Source: SIG454 sp045646365 (GTDB lineage Bacteria; Bacillota; Clostridia; Monoglobales; Monoglobaceae). Taken from it: a stretch of 48,093 nt of DNA. Numbering within the stretch: position 1 is the stretch's first letter; every line of letters begins with the position of its first letter. A program made the position numbers and the translations under genes. Below, one piece after another: positions 1 to 7,447 of this stretch. The stretch lies in contig JAZRKP010000004.1 in assembly GCA_045646365.1 (NCBI GenBank), forward strand, positions 1 to 48,093, in the 5' to 3' direction. The notes below the pieces were generated by a model. That model was not told where the DNA came from and searched no databases. It saw only the letters and a list, made by a program, of their open reading frames with translations.

Positions 1-36
1 GCAAGGGATACTCGATGTTTCCCTTGCCGTTTTAAT
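1..36. repeat. Dispersed hairpin repeat copy 1 (terminator-like), cut by the window edge
   Basis: The first bases form most of a hairpin: GCAAGGGATA, then a short loop, then TTTCCCTTGCCGTTTT. Its left arm begins before the window. Near-identical hairpins lie at 16333-16367 and 42257-42294. All three sit just past the stop codon of a minus-strand gene and carry a T-rich tail on at least one side, so this copy probably ends transcription of the 67-1002 gene, of a gene to the left, or of both. Confidence 0.6.
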
Positions 37-66
37 ATTATTTTATACGAAATATTAGCAATCTGA

Positions 67-1002
67 CTATTTAAAATCTTCAATACTATATTTCCATTCT
101 TCTCTTTTTCTGAAAGGTGTTTTGAATTTTTTTGTCAAAACGCCTTTCTCTTCGAGATGCACATAGCAAGCCATATCACAGGCTCTTCCGCAGATTGAAC
201 ACGGATAAGCGTGCTGAGCTGGCGGATAGAAATATATTGCGTCAAGAATTTTCCTTGCGGTGTCAGGATTAACCTTTGCTTCACCTGCAATTATTTCCAG
301 TCTGTTTTCAAAATCACTGAACGCATCATAAGGCATAAACGGATTTTTCGTTCCGTTTGCTCCGTTATAATATACCGCACATTGCCAGTCATCAACTTCT
401 CCGTTTTCGGAAATCGCCTTTCCGGGGCAGGCATTTTTACACTCTCCGCATTTATCGCAAAGGTGTGGTGTTATAACAGGTGTTTCCTCAATCACTGCAT
501 CTGTCAGGATAAAGCAATATCTCACCATAGGTCCGAACTCGTCGGTCAAAAGGGTGTTATGGAAACCTTTTTCACCAAGACCGCATTTAACTGCCGTGTC
601 AAGAAAATCTATCTGATTCTCTGCAGTTTTATTATAGAAAACGGCAGAATAATCAACCTCAGGATTGATTCCGTTATCCCCTGACATAATCTGCTGATGC
701 CGTCTTTGAGGAAGAGCAATAAATCCCTCTTCTTCAATAAACATAGCGACCTTGAGCTGTGCCATAGGCATAATGGTTTCTTCCATATTTTCAACTGCCA
801 TTGTTGTATACTGATAATATGTGCTTCCCTCTTCTATTCCTCTGTAAATACCACGGAGAATACGGAAAGCAAGACCGATAACAGTTTTTGTTTCAGGCAT
901 AATTTTAAATATGGGGTTATCTTTTTCAAAACGGCTTGCAGGAGCAAAACCAACAATATCAGCACCATTGGCTTTTGCAAGCTTAATAATTTCGTTCCGC
1001 AT
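67..1002 (-). CDS. QueG-like double-[4Fe-4S] protein, paralogue 3
   Basis: Soluble Fe-S protein of the epoxyqueuosine-reductase/reductive-dehalogenase-like superfamily, probably a cytoplasmic reductase of unknown substrate. A first ferredoxin-type cluster is formed by C182, C185, C188 and C192. A second is suggested by C268, C271 and C275 near the C-terminus, plus an isolated C208 in a conserved DDWQC segment. The CGLGE motif near residue 140 is shared with both neighbours. ATG follows AGGAGA at good spacing, 2 bases after the stop of the preceding gene, so this is the last gene of a three-gene operon. It is not assigned as queG: three divergent copies stand together beside a sugar-type regulator and glycosidase, with no other queuosine gene. 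Whether it binds cobalamin cannot be judged from sequence alone. Confidence 0.8.
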   Translation of the reverse strand: MRNEIIKLAKANGADIVGFAPASRFEKDNPIFKIMPETKTVIGLAFRILRGIYRGIEEGSTYYQYTTMAVENMEETIMPMAQLKVAMFIEEEGFIALPQRRHQQIMSGDNGINPEVDYSAVFYNKTAENQIDFLDTAVKCGLGEKGFHNTLLTDEFGPMVRYCFILTDAVIEETPVITPHLCDKCGECKNACPGKAISENGEVDDWQCAVYYNGANGTKNPFMPYDAFSDFENRLEIIAGEAKVNPDTARKILDAIYFYPPAQHAYPCSICGRACDMACYVHLEEKGVLTKKFKTPFRKREEWKYSIEDFK

Positions 1003-1004
1003 AA

Positions 1005-1898
1005 TTAAAGTTCTCCTTTCAGGTGTTTATAGCAGGCAACATCACATTTCTTACCGCAGATACAAGCTGAATATCCCCACTGTGTTTTCGGGAGAAATTC
1101 AAGCTCAGGGTATATTTTTCGTGCGGATTCTGCATCAAATCTTTTCTCACCGTTTATAATTGCATCTCTTTCAGGATTACCCTTTAAGAAATCATCTGTC
1201 ATAAACGGATTGGATTTATGAGCACCTTTATAGTAAACACTGCACTGCCATGTGTCAAGTCCGTTTTCGGAAATCGCATTTCCAGGGCAGGCTTTAACAC
1301 ATTCGCCACAGTTGTCGCAAATTTTCTCGGAAAGCTCTTCGTCAGTTTCAAGAGGAGCATCTGTAATTATAAAGCAATATCTCATAAACGGGCCGTATTT
1401 CTTATTTATAATTTTTCCGCTTAACCCCATTTCACCAAGACCGCAACTCTTTGCCGCCTTACCAAAGTCAATAATAACATCAGGAGCAGGCTTTCCCTCT
1501 TCAACAGCGTCTGCATAAATAAGCTCATATGTATCAACAACTTCCGGGTTTGTTGTCTTATCGCCTTTGATACGAAGGTTTGGAACGGATTTCTGGAGAC
1601 AAGCATCATAACCCTCGTTTTCAATCATTCCGCCCATCTTGAGGAGAAAGATTTCAGCAAACTCTTCGTCGAAATACTTAACACCCATAGAGGTATATGT
1701 ATAATACTGACTGCCTCTGTCGATTGCTTTGTAAATCCCCTTCGGAACAGCAAAGCCGAAACCAATAATACATTTCGCATTAGGGAGAATCATAAGCGGG
1801 TCTCTTTGCGGATTTTCCTCTTTATATATTTTACCAATTCCGCAAACACTTGCCCCAAGCTCCTTAGCTTTTTGTTTAATCATTTCACTTGTTATCAT
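1005..1898 (-). CDS. QueG-like double-[4Fe-4S] protein, paralogue 2
   Basis: Second of three paralogues, 297 residues. Cluster one is C194, C197, C200 and C204. The second cluster region reads CICGKKCDVAC around residues 279-289, with a lone C219 in a DTWQC segment. Compared with the two sisters, the first Cys of the C-terminal motif is displaced by one position (CxC in place of CxxC), which may alter cluster binding. The reading frame extends upstream of 1898, but the ATG at 1898 is preceded by AGGAGG at ideal spacing and starts with the same MI(T/S)S pattern as its upstream sister, so it is preferred. It begins 13 bases after the upstream gene ends and is 2 bases from the downstream start, consistent with one transcript. 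Substrate unknown. Confidence 0.8.
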   Translation of the reverse strand: MITSEMIKQKAKELGASVCGIGKIYKEENPQRDPLMILPNAKCIIGFGFAVPKGIYKAIDRGSQYYTYTSMGVKYFDEEFAEIFLLKMGGMIENEGYDACLQKSVPNLRIKGDKTTNPEVVDTYELIYADAVEEGKPAPDVIIDFGKAAKSCGLGEMGLSGKIINKKYGPFMRYCFIITDAPLETDEELSEKICDNCGECVKACPGNAISENGLDTWQCSVYYKGAHKSNPFMTDDFLKGNPERDAIINGEKRFDAESARKIYPELEFLPKTQWGYSACICGKKCDVACYKHLKGEL

Positions 1899-1911
1899 TT
1901 TCCTATACCTC

Positions 1912-2994
1912 CTATCTGTCCAGCTTCCACGCTTTTTTAGTACGAAGCGGTTCCTTAAAGCGGTTTTCCATACATCCGCCTTTTTTCTCAAGGACAGACA
2001 CACAAGCTCTGATACATCCGCCACACTTAGCCATATTATATCCAACCCAGCTTGGGAAATATTTCGCCAAAGCACCGTAAACTTTCAGGATTTCCTTCTC
2101 GTTCGCCACATCTGTTACACCCTCCATAAGGTCAAGAGCGCCATATTCATTCGCATCCCAGACCTCTTTCGGAACAAACGGATTATAATATCTGCCGGCG
2201 TGGGTATAGAAAGCATAGCAACGCCACATATCAATATCGCCCCACTCAATTTCTTTATCCTCAATCTTGATTTTAACAGCAGCTCCTGAATTGATTGGCG
2301 GAATACATCCACCCGGACATTCCCTGACACAAGCACCGCATTTTCTGCACAGAGGCTTTCCGCTATACATTTCATCATATTCGTCAAACTCTGCATCAGT
2401 GAAAATAAACGCAACTCTCTGGAGCGGTCCGAAATCAGGAGTTAAAAGCATTTTACTCCAACCGATTTCACCAAGTCCGCAAGCCACTGCGGCAATTCTG
2501 AACTGGAACTGTAAGTCAGGGGCAACACCACCCTCTCTTGCAGGACGGGTAAACTGCACAGTTCTTGTATGAGCTGTGTTTGTTTTTGCATATTCGTTTG
2601 CCTCAATCTGTTCTTCAGGAGAAAGTGTATTTCCAAGAGAGCCGTCCATATCGGAAACAACACCTCTTGCACCTGTATTTCTGTATACAAAAGCCTCATA
2701 GCCTTCGTCTTCAATAACCTTTCCCACCTGATAAAGTGTTGCAGGAGCAAAGATTTCGTTTATACCGCCATACGCCATAGACGGATACTGGAAAAACTGA
2801 GTTCCCTCTTCAATACCTCTCTGAACACCTCTGGGGATTCTGAAAACAAATCCGATACAGCTCTTCGCTTCAGGGAAAAGGAACTGCGGATTCATCTCAT
2901 CGGGAGCACCGTCAAATCTTGACATAGGCGAAATTCCGCACATATCCGCTCCTGCGGCTAACGCTGCGTCCTTAATAAGTTTACTGCTTATCAT
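1912..2994 (-). CDS. QueG-like double-[4Fe-4S] protein, paralogue 1 (operon-leading, longest)
   Basis: First gene of the operon, 360 residues, longer than its sisters through an insertion around residues 105-155 and a loop after the first cluster. Cluster one is C216, C219, C222 and C226. The C-terminal motif is C324, C327 and C331, with C259 in a DMWRC segment as likely fourth ligand. The CGLGE motif is at about 172-176. The ATG follows AAGGAGG. A promoter with AraC-type direct repeats lies about 60 bases upstream and matches that of the glycosidase-like gene on the other side of the regulator. Family relatives reduce a substrate using electrons passed through two [4Fe-4S] clusters. The presence of three unequal copies suggests different substrates or a hetero-oligomer (inference). 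Confidence 0.8.
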   Translation of the reverse strand: MISSKLIKDAALAAGADMCGISPMSRFDGAPDEMNPQFLFPEAKSCIGFVFRIPRGVQRGIEEGTQFFQYPSMAYGGINEIFAPATLYQVGKVIEDEGYEAFVYRNTGARGVVSDMDGSLGNTLSPEEQIEANEYAKTNTAHTRTVQFTRPAREGGVAPDLQFQFRIAAVACGLGEIGWSKMLLTPDFGPLQRVAFIFTDAEFDEYDEMYSGKPLCRKCGACVRECPGGCIPPINSGAAVKIKIEDKEIEWGDIDMWRCYAFYTHAGRYYNPFVPKEVWDANEYGALDLMEGVTDVANEKEILKVYGALAKYFPSWVGYNMAKCGGCIRACVSVLEKKGGCMENRFKEPLRTKKAWKLDR

Positions 2995-3048
2995 CTCTTA
3001 TCCTCCTTATATTTTAAGAATACACACATTTTTATTTGCATATATATC

Positions 3049-3077
3049 TTGATTTTATCACATTTATATGGTAATAT
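3049..3077 (+). promoter_or_regulatory. Promoter of the AraC-family regulator gene
   Basis: TTGATT (3049-3054), a 17-base spacer and TAATAT (3072-3077) point toward the regulator gene. The predicted transcription start falls at about 3084, immediately before the two direct repeats at 3085-3116. A protein bound there would block this promoter, which predicts negative autoregulation. Its -35 overlaps the -10 of the opposing promoter. Confidence 0.55.
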
Positions 3078-3080
3078 AAA
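3052..3080 (-). promoter_or_regulatory. Promoter of the QueG-like operon
   Basis: On the minus strand a weak -35 (TTTATA, 3080-3075) is 17 bases from a -10 (TAAAAT, 3057-3052), followed by the string ATAAAATCAAG that also occurs at the glycosidase promoter. The distance from the upstream direct repeats to this string is the same at both promoters. The poor -35 fits an activator-dependent promoter. Confidence 0.65.
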
Positions 3081-3084
3081 GAAA

Positions 3085-3116
3085 AAAACAAACTTAAATA
3101 TTAACAAAACAAACTT
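3085..3116 (-). promoter_or_regulatory. AraC-type operator, two 11-bp direct repeats with 21-bp period (copy 1)
   Basis: AAAACAAACTT occurs at 3085-3095 and again at 3106-3116, exactly 21 bases apart, or two helical turns. That is the geometry used by AraC/XylS-type activators. On the minus strand the unit reads AAGTTTGTTTT and faces the QueG-like operon. An identical pair in the same orientation precedes the glycosidase-like gene at 3976-4007. Confidence 0.8.
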
Positions 3117-3132
3117 TTATGAGGTGAGATGA

Positions 3133-3975
3133 ATGACACTTGCAGACATAAATCCGTTTATTCGCTTTGCAGGGCAGGTTATATACACTGCAAAAGACCG
3201 CCCTGTTTATGTCAAGGACTGCCGTCTTTTCTATGTTATTGACGGGGTTGGCGAAATTTGTACTGACGGGCAGAGTTTTGAACTTAAGAAAAACGCTCTG
3301 TTTTATTGCTATGGCGGAACGGAATATAATATAAAGGCACAAACTCCTCTGAAAATATACACAATCAATTACGATTTAACCCAGAGGAAAAGGGAGCTTA
3401 TGAATGTCTGCCCTCCTGTCAGGATTAAAGCCGAGGAAAAGAGAATTATAGACGAGTGTCTCATCCCCGACAGTCATTTCTTAAACTCTTATTTCCATAC
3501 GCGAAACGGCTCAGAATTTAAAAATGATATTCGTAAGATTATCGAAGAATACGAAGGGCAAAGGAACTATTTCCGTGAAAGCGGAGGGACAATTTTAAAG
3601 TCAATCCTTATAGGTTTACACAGGTCAAACGACAGTGAGGCAGAGGTTTCCGAAGCGGTTATGAAGATTACGGAATACATACGGGAAAATTTCCGCGAAG
3701 AGTTGAGCAATGAGTTTCTTGCCAGAATTGCAGGCTATCACCAGTATTACCTGAACAGAATTTTCGTCCGCCAAATGGGAATCAGTATGCATAAATATAT
3801 CCTCAACCTCCGCATAAAAGAGGGTGAAAAACTTCTTCTGAACACAGAAATGTCTGTTTCGGAAATTTCTGCTGAAACGGGTTTTAACAGTGCCTCGCAT
3901 TTCTCAACCTACTTCAAAAAAGAAATGAAGATGTCGCCCCTTGAATACAGAAACAGTTTCAAAAATAATATATAA
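3133..3975 (+). CDS. AraC-family transcriptional regulator
   Basis: 280 residues: an N-terminal cupin-like sensing domain (about 1-140) and a C-terminal pair of helix-turn-helix motifs (about 180-278). The second HTH carries the family signature with SVSEISAETGFNSASHFSTYFKKEM near the end (two segments, residues about 237-261). ATG follows GAGGTGAG. Regulators of this layout usually bind a small ligand, often a sugar or glycoside, and activate adjacent catabolic genes. Identical 21-bp-spaced direct repeats lie on both sides of the gene, upstream of the QueG-like operon and of the glycosidase-like gene, making these its probable targets. Its own start site lies next to one repeat pair, suggesting autorepression. 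The ligand is unknown. Confidence 0.9.
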   Translation: MTLADINPFIRFAGQVIYTAKDRPVYVKDCRLFYVIDGVGEICTDGQSFELKKNALFYCYGGTEYNIKAQTPLKIYTINYDLTQRKRELMNVCPPVRIKAEEKRIIDECLIPDSHFLNSYFHTRNGSEFKNDIRKIIEEYEGQRNYFRESGGTILKSILIGLHRSNDSEAEVSEAVMKITEYIRENFREELSNEFLARIAGYHQYYLNRIFVRQMGISMHKYILNLRIKEGEKLLLNTEMSVSEISAETGFNSASHFSTYFKKEMKMSPLEYRNSFKNNI

Positions 3976-4007
3976 AAGTTTGTTTTATTAAAAAATAAGT
4001 TTGTTTT
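3976..4007 (+). promoter_or_regulatory. AraC-type operator, two 11-bp direct repeats with 21-bp period (copy 2)
   Basis: AAGTTTGTTTT occurs at 3976-3986 and 3997-4007, again exactly 21 bases apart. The unit is identical in all 11 positions to the copy before the QueG-like operon and has the same orientation relative to its downstream gene. It ends 4 bases before the -35, which fits activation by direct contact with RNA polymerase. Confidence 0.8.
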
Positions 4008-4011
4008 GGTA

Positions 4012-4040
4012 TTGCCTATAACACACAAATACTATAAAAT
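4012..4040 (+). promoter_or_regulatory. Promoter of the glycosidase-like gene
   Basis: TTGCCT (4012-4017), 17 bases, TAAAAT (4035-4040), then ATAAAATCAAG-type sequence shared with the QueG-like operon promoter. It sits immediately downstream of the 21-bp direct repeats. Confidence 0.65.
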
Positions 4041-4070
4041 CAAGGTAAAACACCATTAGGGGGAGAAATG

Positions 4071-5777
4071 ATGAATAGTTTTTTTATAAAACATTTTGAT
4101 GGGGAAAGCGAATATATAAAGGGTACAGAAAGAGCCGTAAGTGACACCGTAACAGAAGTTACATTTTCCGAAAAACTTGATTTTGAAAAGGTTGACTATA
4201 TAGAGTTTGAACTGAACAATCAGGAAATCAATGCAGGCGACGAGGGATTTTTCCTTGTTCAGGCAGGAAACCTCCAATGTGATAATAATGATTACGGAAT
4301 AGGGTATTATACCGAAAGAGCAGACGGAGAATATATCCTCCGCCACATCATAACACCTGTCTTTGGTATAAACCATAACGGACAATCATTCGTTGCAATC
4401 GTTACGGGAATGGAAATGGATGTTTGCCAGTATGTAAAAATCGAGAACGGCAAATATTCAATAAGAGCGAGATTTGAACTTGGCGGGTTGACTCCTTATG
4501 AGGAAATTAAAATCCAATTCCATAAGCTTTCCGATAATGCCGACTATAACGAAATGGCAAAGGAATACAGAAAATATATCTTAGCAAACGGGTTCACTCC
4601 AATAAAAGACAGACTGAATCCCGAACTTAAATACTCTGTTGAAGTGCCGAATATAAGAATAAGAATGGGTTGGAAGCCTGTTCCCTGCCAAATCCACGAA
4701 CAAACACTCGAAAATGAACCGCCTGTTCATGTTGCCTGCACCTTTGATGATGTTATCAAGGTTATGGAATCATATAAAGAAAACGGGATTGACAGAGCGG
4801 AATTTTGTCTTGTTGGATGGAATATGAAAGGTCACGACGGCCGTTGGCCACAGATTCTCCCTGTTGAGGAAAGTTTGGGCGGAGAGACAAAGCTTAAAGA
4901 AGTTATCAAAAGAGCGAATGAGCTTGGCTTTGCAATGACTTGCCACACAAACAGCACGGATTTGTATTCCGTTTCCGAAATATTCAAAGAGGATGATATT
5001 GCCCATCTCCCAAATGGTGAAAAAAGCGTTGAGGCTGTTCGCTGGAGTGGCGGAAGAACATATAACTCATGCCCTAAGCGTGCTTATGAGGTGGCTATGG
5101 AAACTCTTCCTGATGTGGTTGATTTAGGCTTTAAAGGGATGCACTACATAGATGTTATAACTGCAACAGACGGAAGAGCCTGCCATAATCCTCTCCACCC
5201 AGTAAATAAAAAGGAGGCAGGGGAATATTTTGATAAGCTCTTTGCATGGTGTAAAGAGAATTTCGGTTCATCAGGTTCAGAAGGTCCATATGTTTTCTAT
5301 ATGAAAGAGTGCGACTTCTGTCTCTATGTGTCCTTTGCAGATTTCACCAATAAGGACGGGATGTATCCCCTTTGCGATAAAACAATTCCGTTCTGGCAAC
5401 TTGTTTTCCACGGAATCGTTGCAAGCCATCCTTATGCAAAAACCGTTAATATGACAACAAGCAATAACCCTGATGATATGCTTAAGGTTATTGAATTTGG
5501 CGGAAAGCCACAGTTCTATTACTACGCTCAGTTCGTTTCCGACGGAACAGACTGGCTCGCTAAGGGTGATTTACACTGTAACACAGACGAGGAAATCAAA
5601 TCGTCAACTATGGCAGTTAAAAAGGCATACGACAATTTTAAAGACCTGGCATATCTCCAGTATGAATTTATGGAAGAGCATAAGGAGATAGCGGACAATG
5701 TCTTTGCGGTAACCTATTCCGACGGAAGCATTGTAACAGTTGATTATAACACCAAAACATATAAACTGATAAAATAA
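4071..5777 (+). CDS. Large TIM-barrel glycoside-hydrolase-like protein
   Basis: 568 residues with no signal peptide, so probably cytoplasmic. The first ~200 residues look like a beta-sandwich. The central part (about 220-470) resembles the (beta/alpha)8 barrels of GH31/GH36/GH101-like enzymes and of the uncharacterised DUF5696/DUF6259 group: a GWNMKGHDGRWP segment, an HTNSTDLY segment, and acidic residues at strand ends such as HYIDV. A short beta-rich tail follows. I cannot name the substrate or assign catalytic acids with confidence. Two adjacent ATGs exist (4068 and 4071); AGGGGGAG is better spaced from the second. The promoter carries the same AraC-type repeats as the QueG-like operon, so hydrolysis of a glycoside and a reductive step may belong to one pathway (inference). 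Confidence 0.6.
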   Translation: MNSFFIKHFDGESEYIKGTERAVSDTVTEVTFSEKLDFEKVDYIEFELNNQEINAGDEGFFLVQAGNLQCDNNDYGIGYYTERADGEYILRHIITPVFGINHNGQSFVAIVTGMEMDVCQYVKIENGKYSIRARFELGGLTPYEEIKIQFHKLSDNADYNEMAKEYRKYILANGFTPIKDRLNPELKYSVEVPNIRIRMGWKPVPCQIHEQTLENEPPVHVACTFDDVIKVMESYKENGIDRAEFCLVGWNMKGHDGRWPQILPVEESLGGETKLKEVIKRANELGFAMTCHTNSTDLYSVSEIFKEDDIAHLPNGEKSVEAVRWSGGRTYNSCPKRAYEVAMETLPDVVDLGFKGMHYIDVITATDGRACHNPLHPVNKKEAGEYFDKLFAWCKENFGSSGSEGPYVFYMKECDFCLYVSFADFTNKDGMYPLCDKTIPFWQLVFHGIVASHPYAKTVNMTTSNNPDDMLKVIEFGGKPQFYYYAQFVSDGTDWLAKGDLHCNTDEEIKSSTMAVKKAYDNFKDLAYLQYEFMEEHKEIADNVFAVTYSDGSIVTVDYNTKTYKLIK

Positions 5778-5801
5778 AAAGTGTGCTTACGCACACTTTT
5801 T
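5776..5801. terminator. Bidirectional intrinsic terminator
   Basis: An 11-bp stem, AAAAAGTGTGC with GCACACTTTTT, and a 4-base loop lies between the convergent glycosidase-like and permease genes. A-rich and T-rich flanks allow it to work both ways. Confidence 0.8.
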
Positions 5802-6907
5802 TATTTTATTATAATCATAAATATCATAAGAATTATAACAAATGCAAAGTTATAAACCGTAAATAATCCTATATATTTAAGCGTCTCTTTCGGATTATGT
5901 TTTATGTATTCACGAAATGTTATAAGGCTTGCCAGCGAGGCAATCAGCGTTCCTGCTCCGCCTATGTTAACACCTAAAAGTAAATCGGTGTAATTCTGCG
6001 TGAACTGTGATAAAAGGATTGCAGAGGGAACATTGCTTATAACCTGACATGACAGAATGCTGAAAATCAGGGTACTTTTCTCTAAAAGCATTCCGAAAAA
6101 CTGACGGACACAGTCTATCCTCGCCATATTCCCCGAAAATATGAAGAAAAACACAAAGGTGAAAAGAAGTGGATAGTCCACCATTTTAAGAGCTTTTTTA
6201 TCCATAAACATAAGCACTGCAGGGATAACAACAAGACCTGTCCAATAGGGAATCCCCCTGAAAACAATCAAAATCGCCAGAGCGAAAAGCAGAAGATATA
6301 TAGTTGTTCTTTTCGGGTTAAAACCGACTCCGTCCTCATCAATTTCCAACGGCTCTGCTTTTACGAAAATCAGACAGCAAACAGTTATCAATAAAACCGA
6401 CAGAATAAACGGCGGTGCCATAATCCCCATAAATTCAAGAGTTGGTATTTCAAATTTACTGTATAAGTACAAATTCTGCGGATTTCCGAAAGGGGTCAAC
6501 ATTCCGCCCAAATTTGCCGCAATATTCTGCATTATAAATGTGAATGCCATATATTTTTCCTTATCCGTTGTGGCAAGAACAAAATATCCAAGCGGTAAAA
6601 ATGTCAGGAGTGCCATATCATTCGCTATCAGCATTGAGCCGATAAAAGTGATATAAACCAATGCAAGAATACATTTTCTTGCATTTTTAAATTTTCTGAC
6701 AACCTTTTTCGCAAGGATATAGAAAAAATTTATGTTTTTCAGTGCACACACAACCGCAAGGACACAAAATAAACAGGTCAGTGTTTTCAAATCAAAATAT
6801 TCTGCATACTTTTTATCAGGCAAAATAATAAAACTTGTTATCAACGCCGCAATAAACGCAATAACCATAACAATATTTTTTCTTATAAATGTTACTACCC
6901 TATTCAT
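5801..6907 (-). CDS. SLC13/ArsB-type membrane permease
   Basis: 368-residue integral membrane protein with about ten hydrophobic segments. It resembles the ion-transporter superfamily that includes ArsB, NhaD, CitMHS and YbiR. The segment ANLGGMLTPFGNPQNLYLY (about 130-150) is the conserved NP-containing re-entrant motif, and a second related segment is near SNVPSAILLSQF. Likely an anion or carboxylate carrier coupled to protons or sodium; the substrate cannot be inferred. The reading frame opens 18 bases upstream, but ATG at 6907 follows GAGGAGG at proper spacing. It is monocistronic with its own strong promoter. Shorter than the ~420-450 residues common in the family. Confidence 0.75.
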   Translation of the reverse strand: MNRVVTFIRKNIVMVIAFIAALITSFIILPDKKYAEYFDLKTLTCLFCVLAVVCALKNINFFYILAKKVVRKFKNARKCILALVYITFIGSMLIANDMALLTFLPLGYFVLATTDKEKYMAFTFIMQNIAANLGGMLTPFGNPQNLYLYSKFEIPTLEFMGIMAPPFILSVLLITVCCLIFVKAEPLEIDEDGVGFNPKRTTIYLLLFALAILIVFRGIPYWTGLVVIPAVLMFMDKKALKMVDYPLLFTFVFFFIFSGNMARIDCVRQFFGMLLEKSTLIFSILSCQVISNVPSAILLSQFTQNYTDLLLGVNIGGAGTLIASLASLITFREYIKHNPKETLKYIGLFTVYNFAFVIILMIFMIIIK

Positions 6908-6936
6908 TTTCAGCCTCCTCTCCACACACTTGTCAT

Positions 6937-6965
6937 ATTATAACAGATTATTTCAGATTTTACAA
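6937..6965 (-). promoter_or_regulatory. Sigma-A promoter of the permease gene
   Basis: On the minus strand TTGTAA, 17 bases, TATAAT, located 30 bases upstream of the ATG at 6907. Confidence 0.75.
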
Positions 6966-7039
6966 CATTTATTTTCGTTGTCCTTTTTATGACACACTTT
7001 GTTTGCTATAATCAAGGCATAGAAAGGATGGTAATACTT

Positions 7040-7288
7040 ATGAAGAACTTAAATTTTATTTTCAGGCTTATGATTTTCTCAGGAATACTTATTATTTTAG
7101 GGACAGCGGGAGCAAGTGATTTAGAGCGGCTCGGACTTTCGGAGACTTTTTCACAGATACTCCTCGGTGCAGGACTCTTCATTGCTGGAAGGCTTGGTCT
7201 TTCCTTTATCAAAGCAAAACGGACAGTTCTACGCCGAAGAGTCAGAAGACACAAAACGATTACATTAAGACAGGCTGAAGCCGCATAA
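7040..7288 (+). CDS. Small membrane protein, function unknown
   Basis: 82 residues with two predicted hydrophobic helices (about 4-20 and 38-55) and a very basic tail rich in Arg (VLRRRVRRHK). An AAAGGA motif lies 11 bases before the ATG at 7040; an in-frame ATG at 7028 overlaps that motif and is less likely. A TATAAT at 7007-7012 marks a probable promoter, though its -35 is weak. A 32-codon peptide gene follows 13 bases downstream, probably on the same transcript. I do not recognise the family. Confidence 0.55.
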   Translation: MKNLNFIFRLMIFSGILIILGTAGASDLERLGLSETFSQILLGAGLFIAGRLGLSFIKAKRTVLRRRVRRHKTITLRQAEAA

Positions 7289-7301
7289 GGAGGAATCAGA
7301 A

Positions 7302-7400
7302 ATGAAAGGTTATCCAACATCAGACGGGTATATGGGATTAGTTGAAAACGAATATATGTTATTTGCCAGCGAGGCTGACTATCTTGAATATCTTGAATAA
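7302..7400 (+). CDS. 32-residue peptide with GYMG...YMLFASEADYLEYLE pattern
   Basis: A short ORF starting with ATG 8 bases after AAGGAGGA and ending in TAA at 7398-7400. The peptide is acidic and aromatic, with a GYMG motif at 9-12 and the tail YMLFASEADYLEYLE. I believe similar short peptides, with a GYMG core and an acidic E-Y-L-E end, recur in Clostridia, but that is from memory. The strong ribosome binding site and the hairpin terminator right after the stop argue that it is expressed. Function unknown; possible partner of the preceding small membrane protein. Confidence 0.6.
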   Translation: MKGYPTSDGYMGLVENEYMLFASEADYLEYLE

Positions 7401-7403
7401 GAA

Positions 7404-7435
7404 AAACGGTGCAGTTCAAATGAACTACACCGTTT
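7404..7435. terminator. Bidirectional terminator hairpin
   Basis: AAACGGTG and AGTTCA pair with TGAACT and CACCGTTT, with one C/A mismatch and a 2-base loop. It separates the peptide gene from the convergent pckG. Confidence 0.75.
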
Positions 7436-7447
7436 AATATTATTAAA

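Noticed and set aside
67..2994. Naming the three Fe-S proteins epoxyqueuosine reductase (queG)
   Set aside because: Three divergent tandem copies, no queuosine neighbours and co-regulation with a glycosidase-like gene make a tRNA-modification role unlikely.
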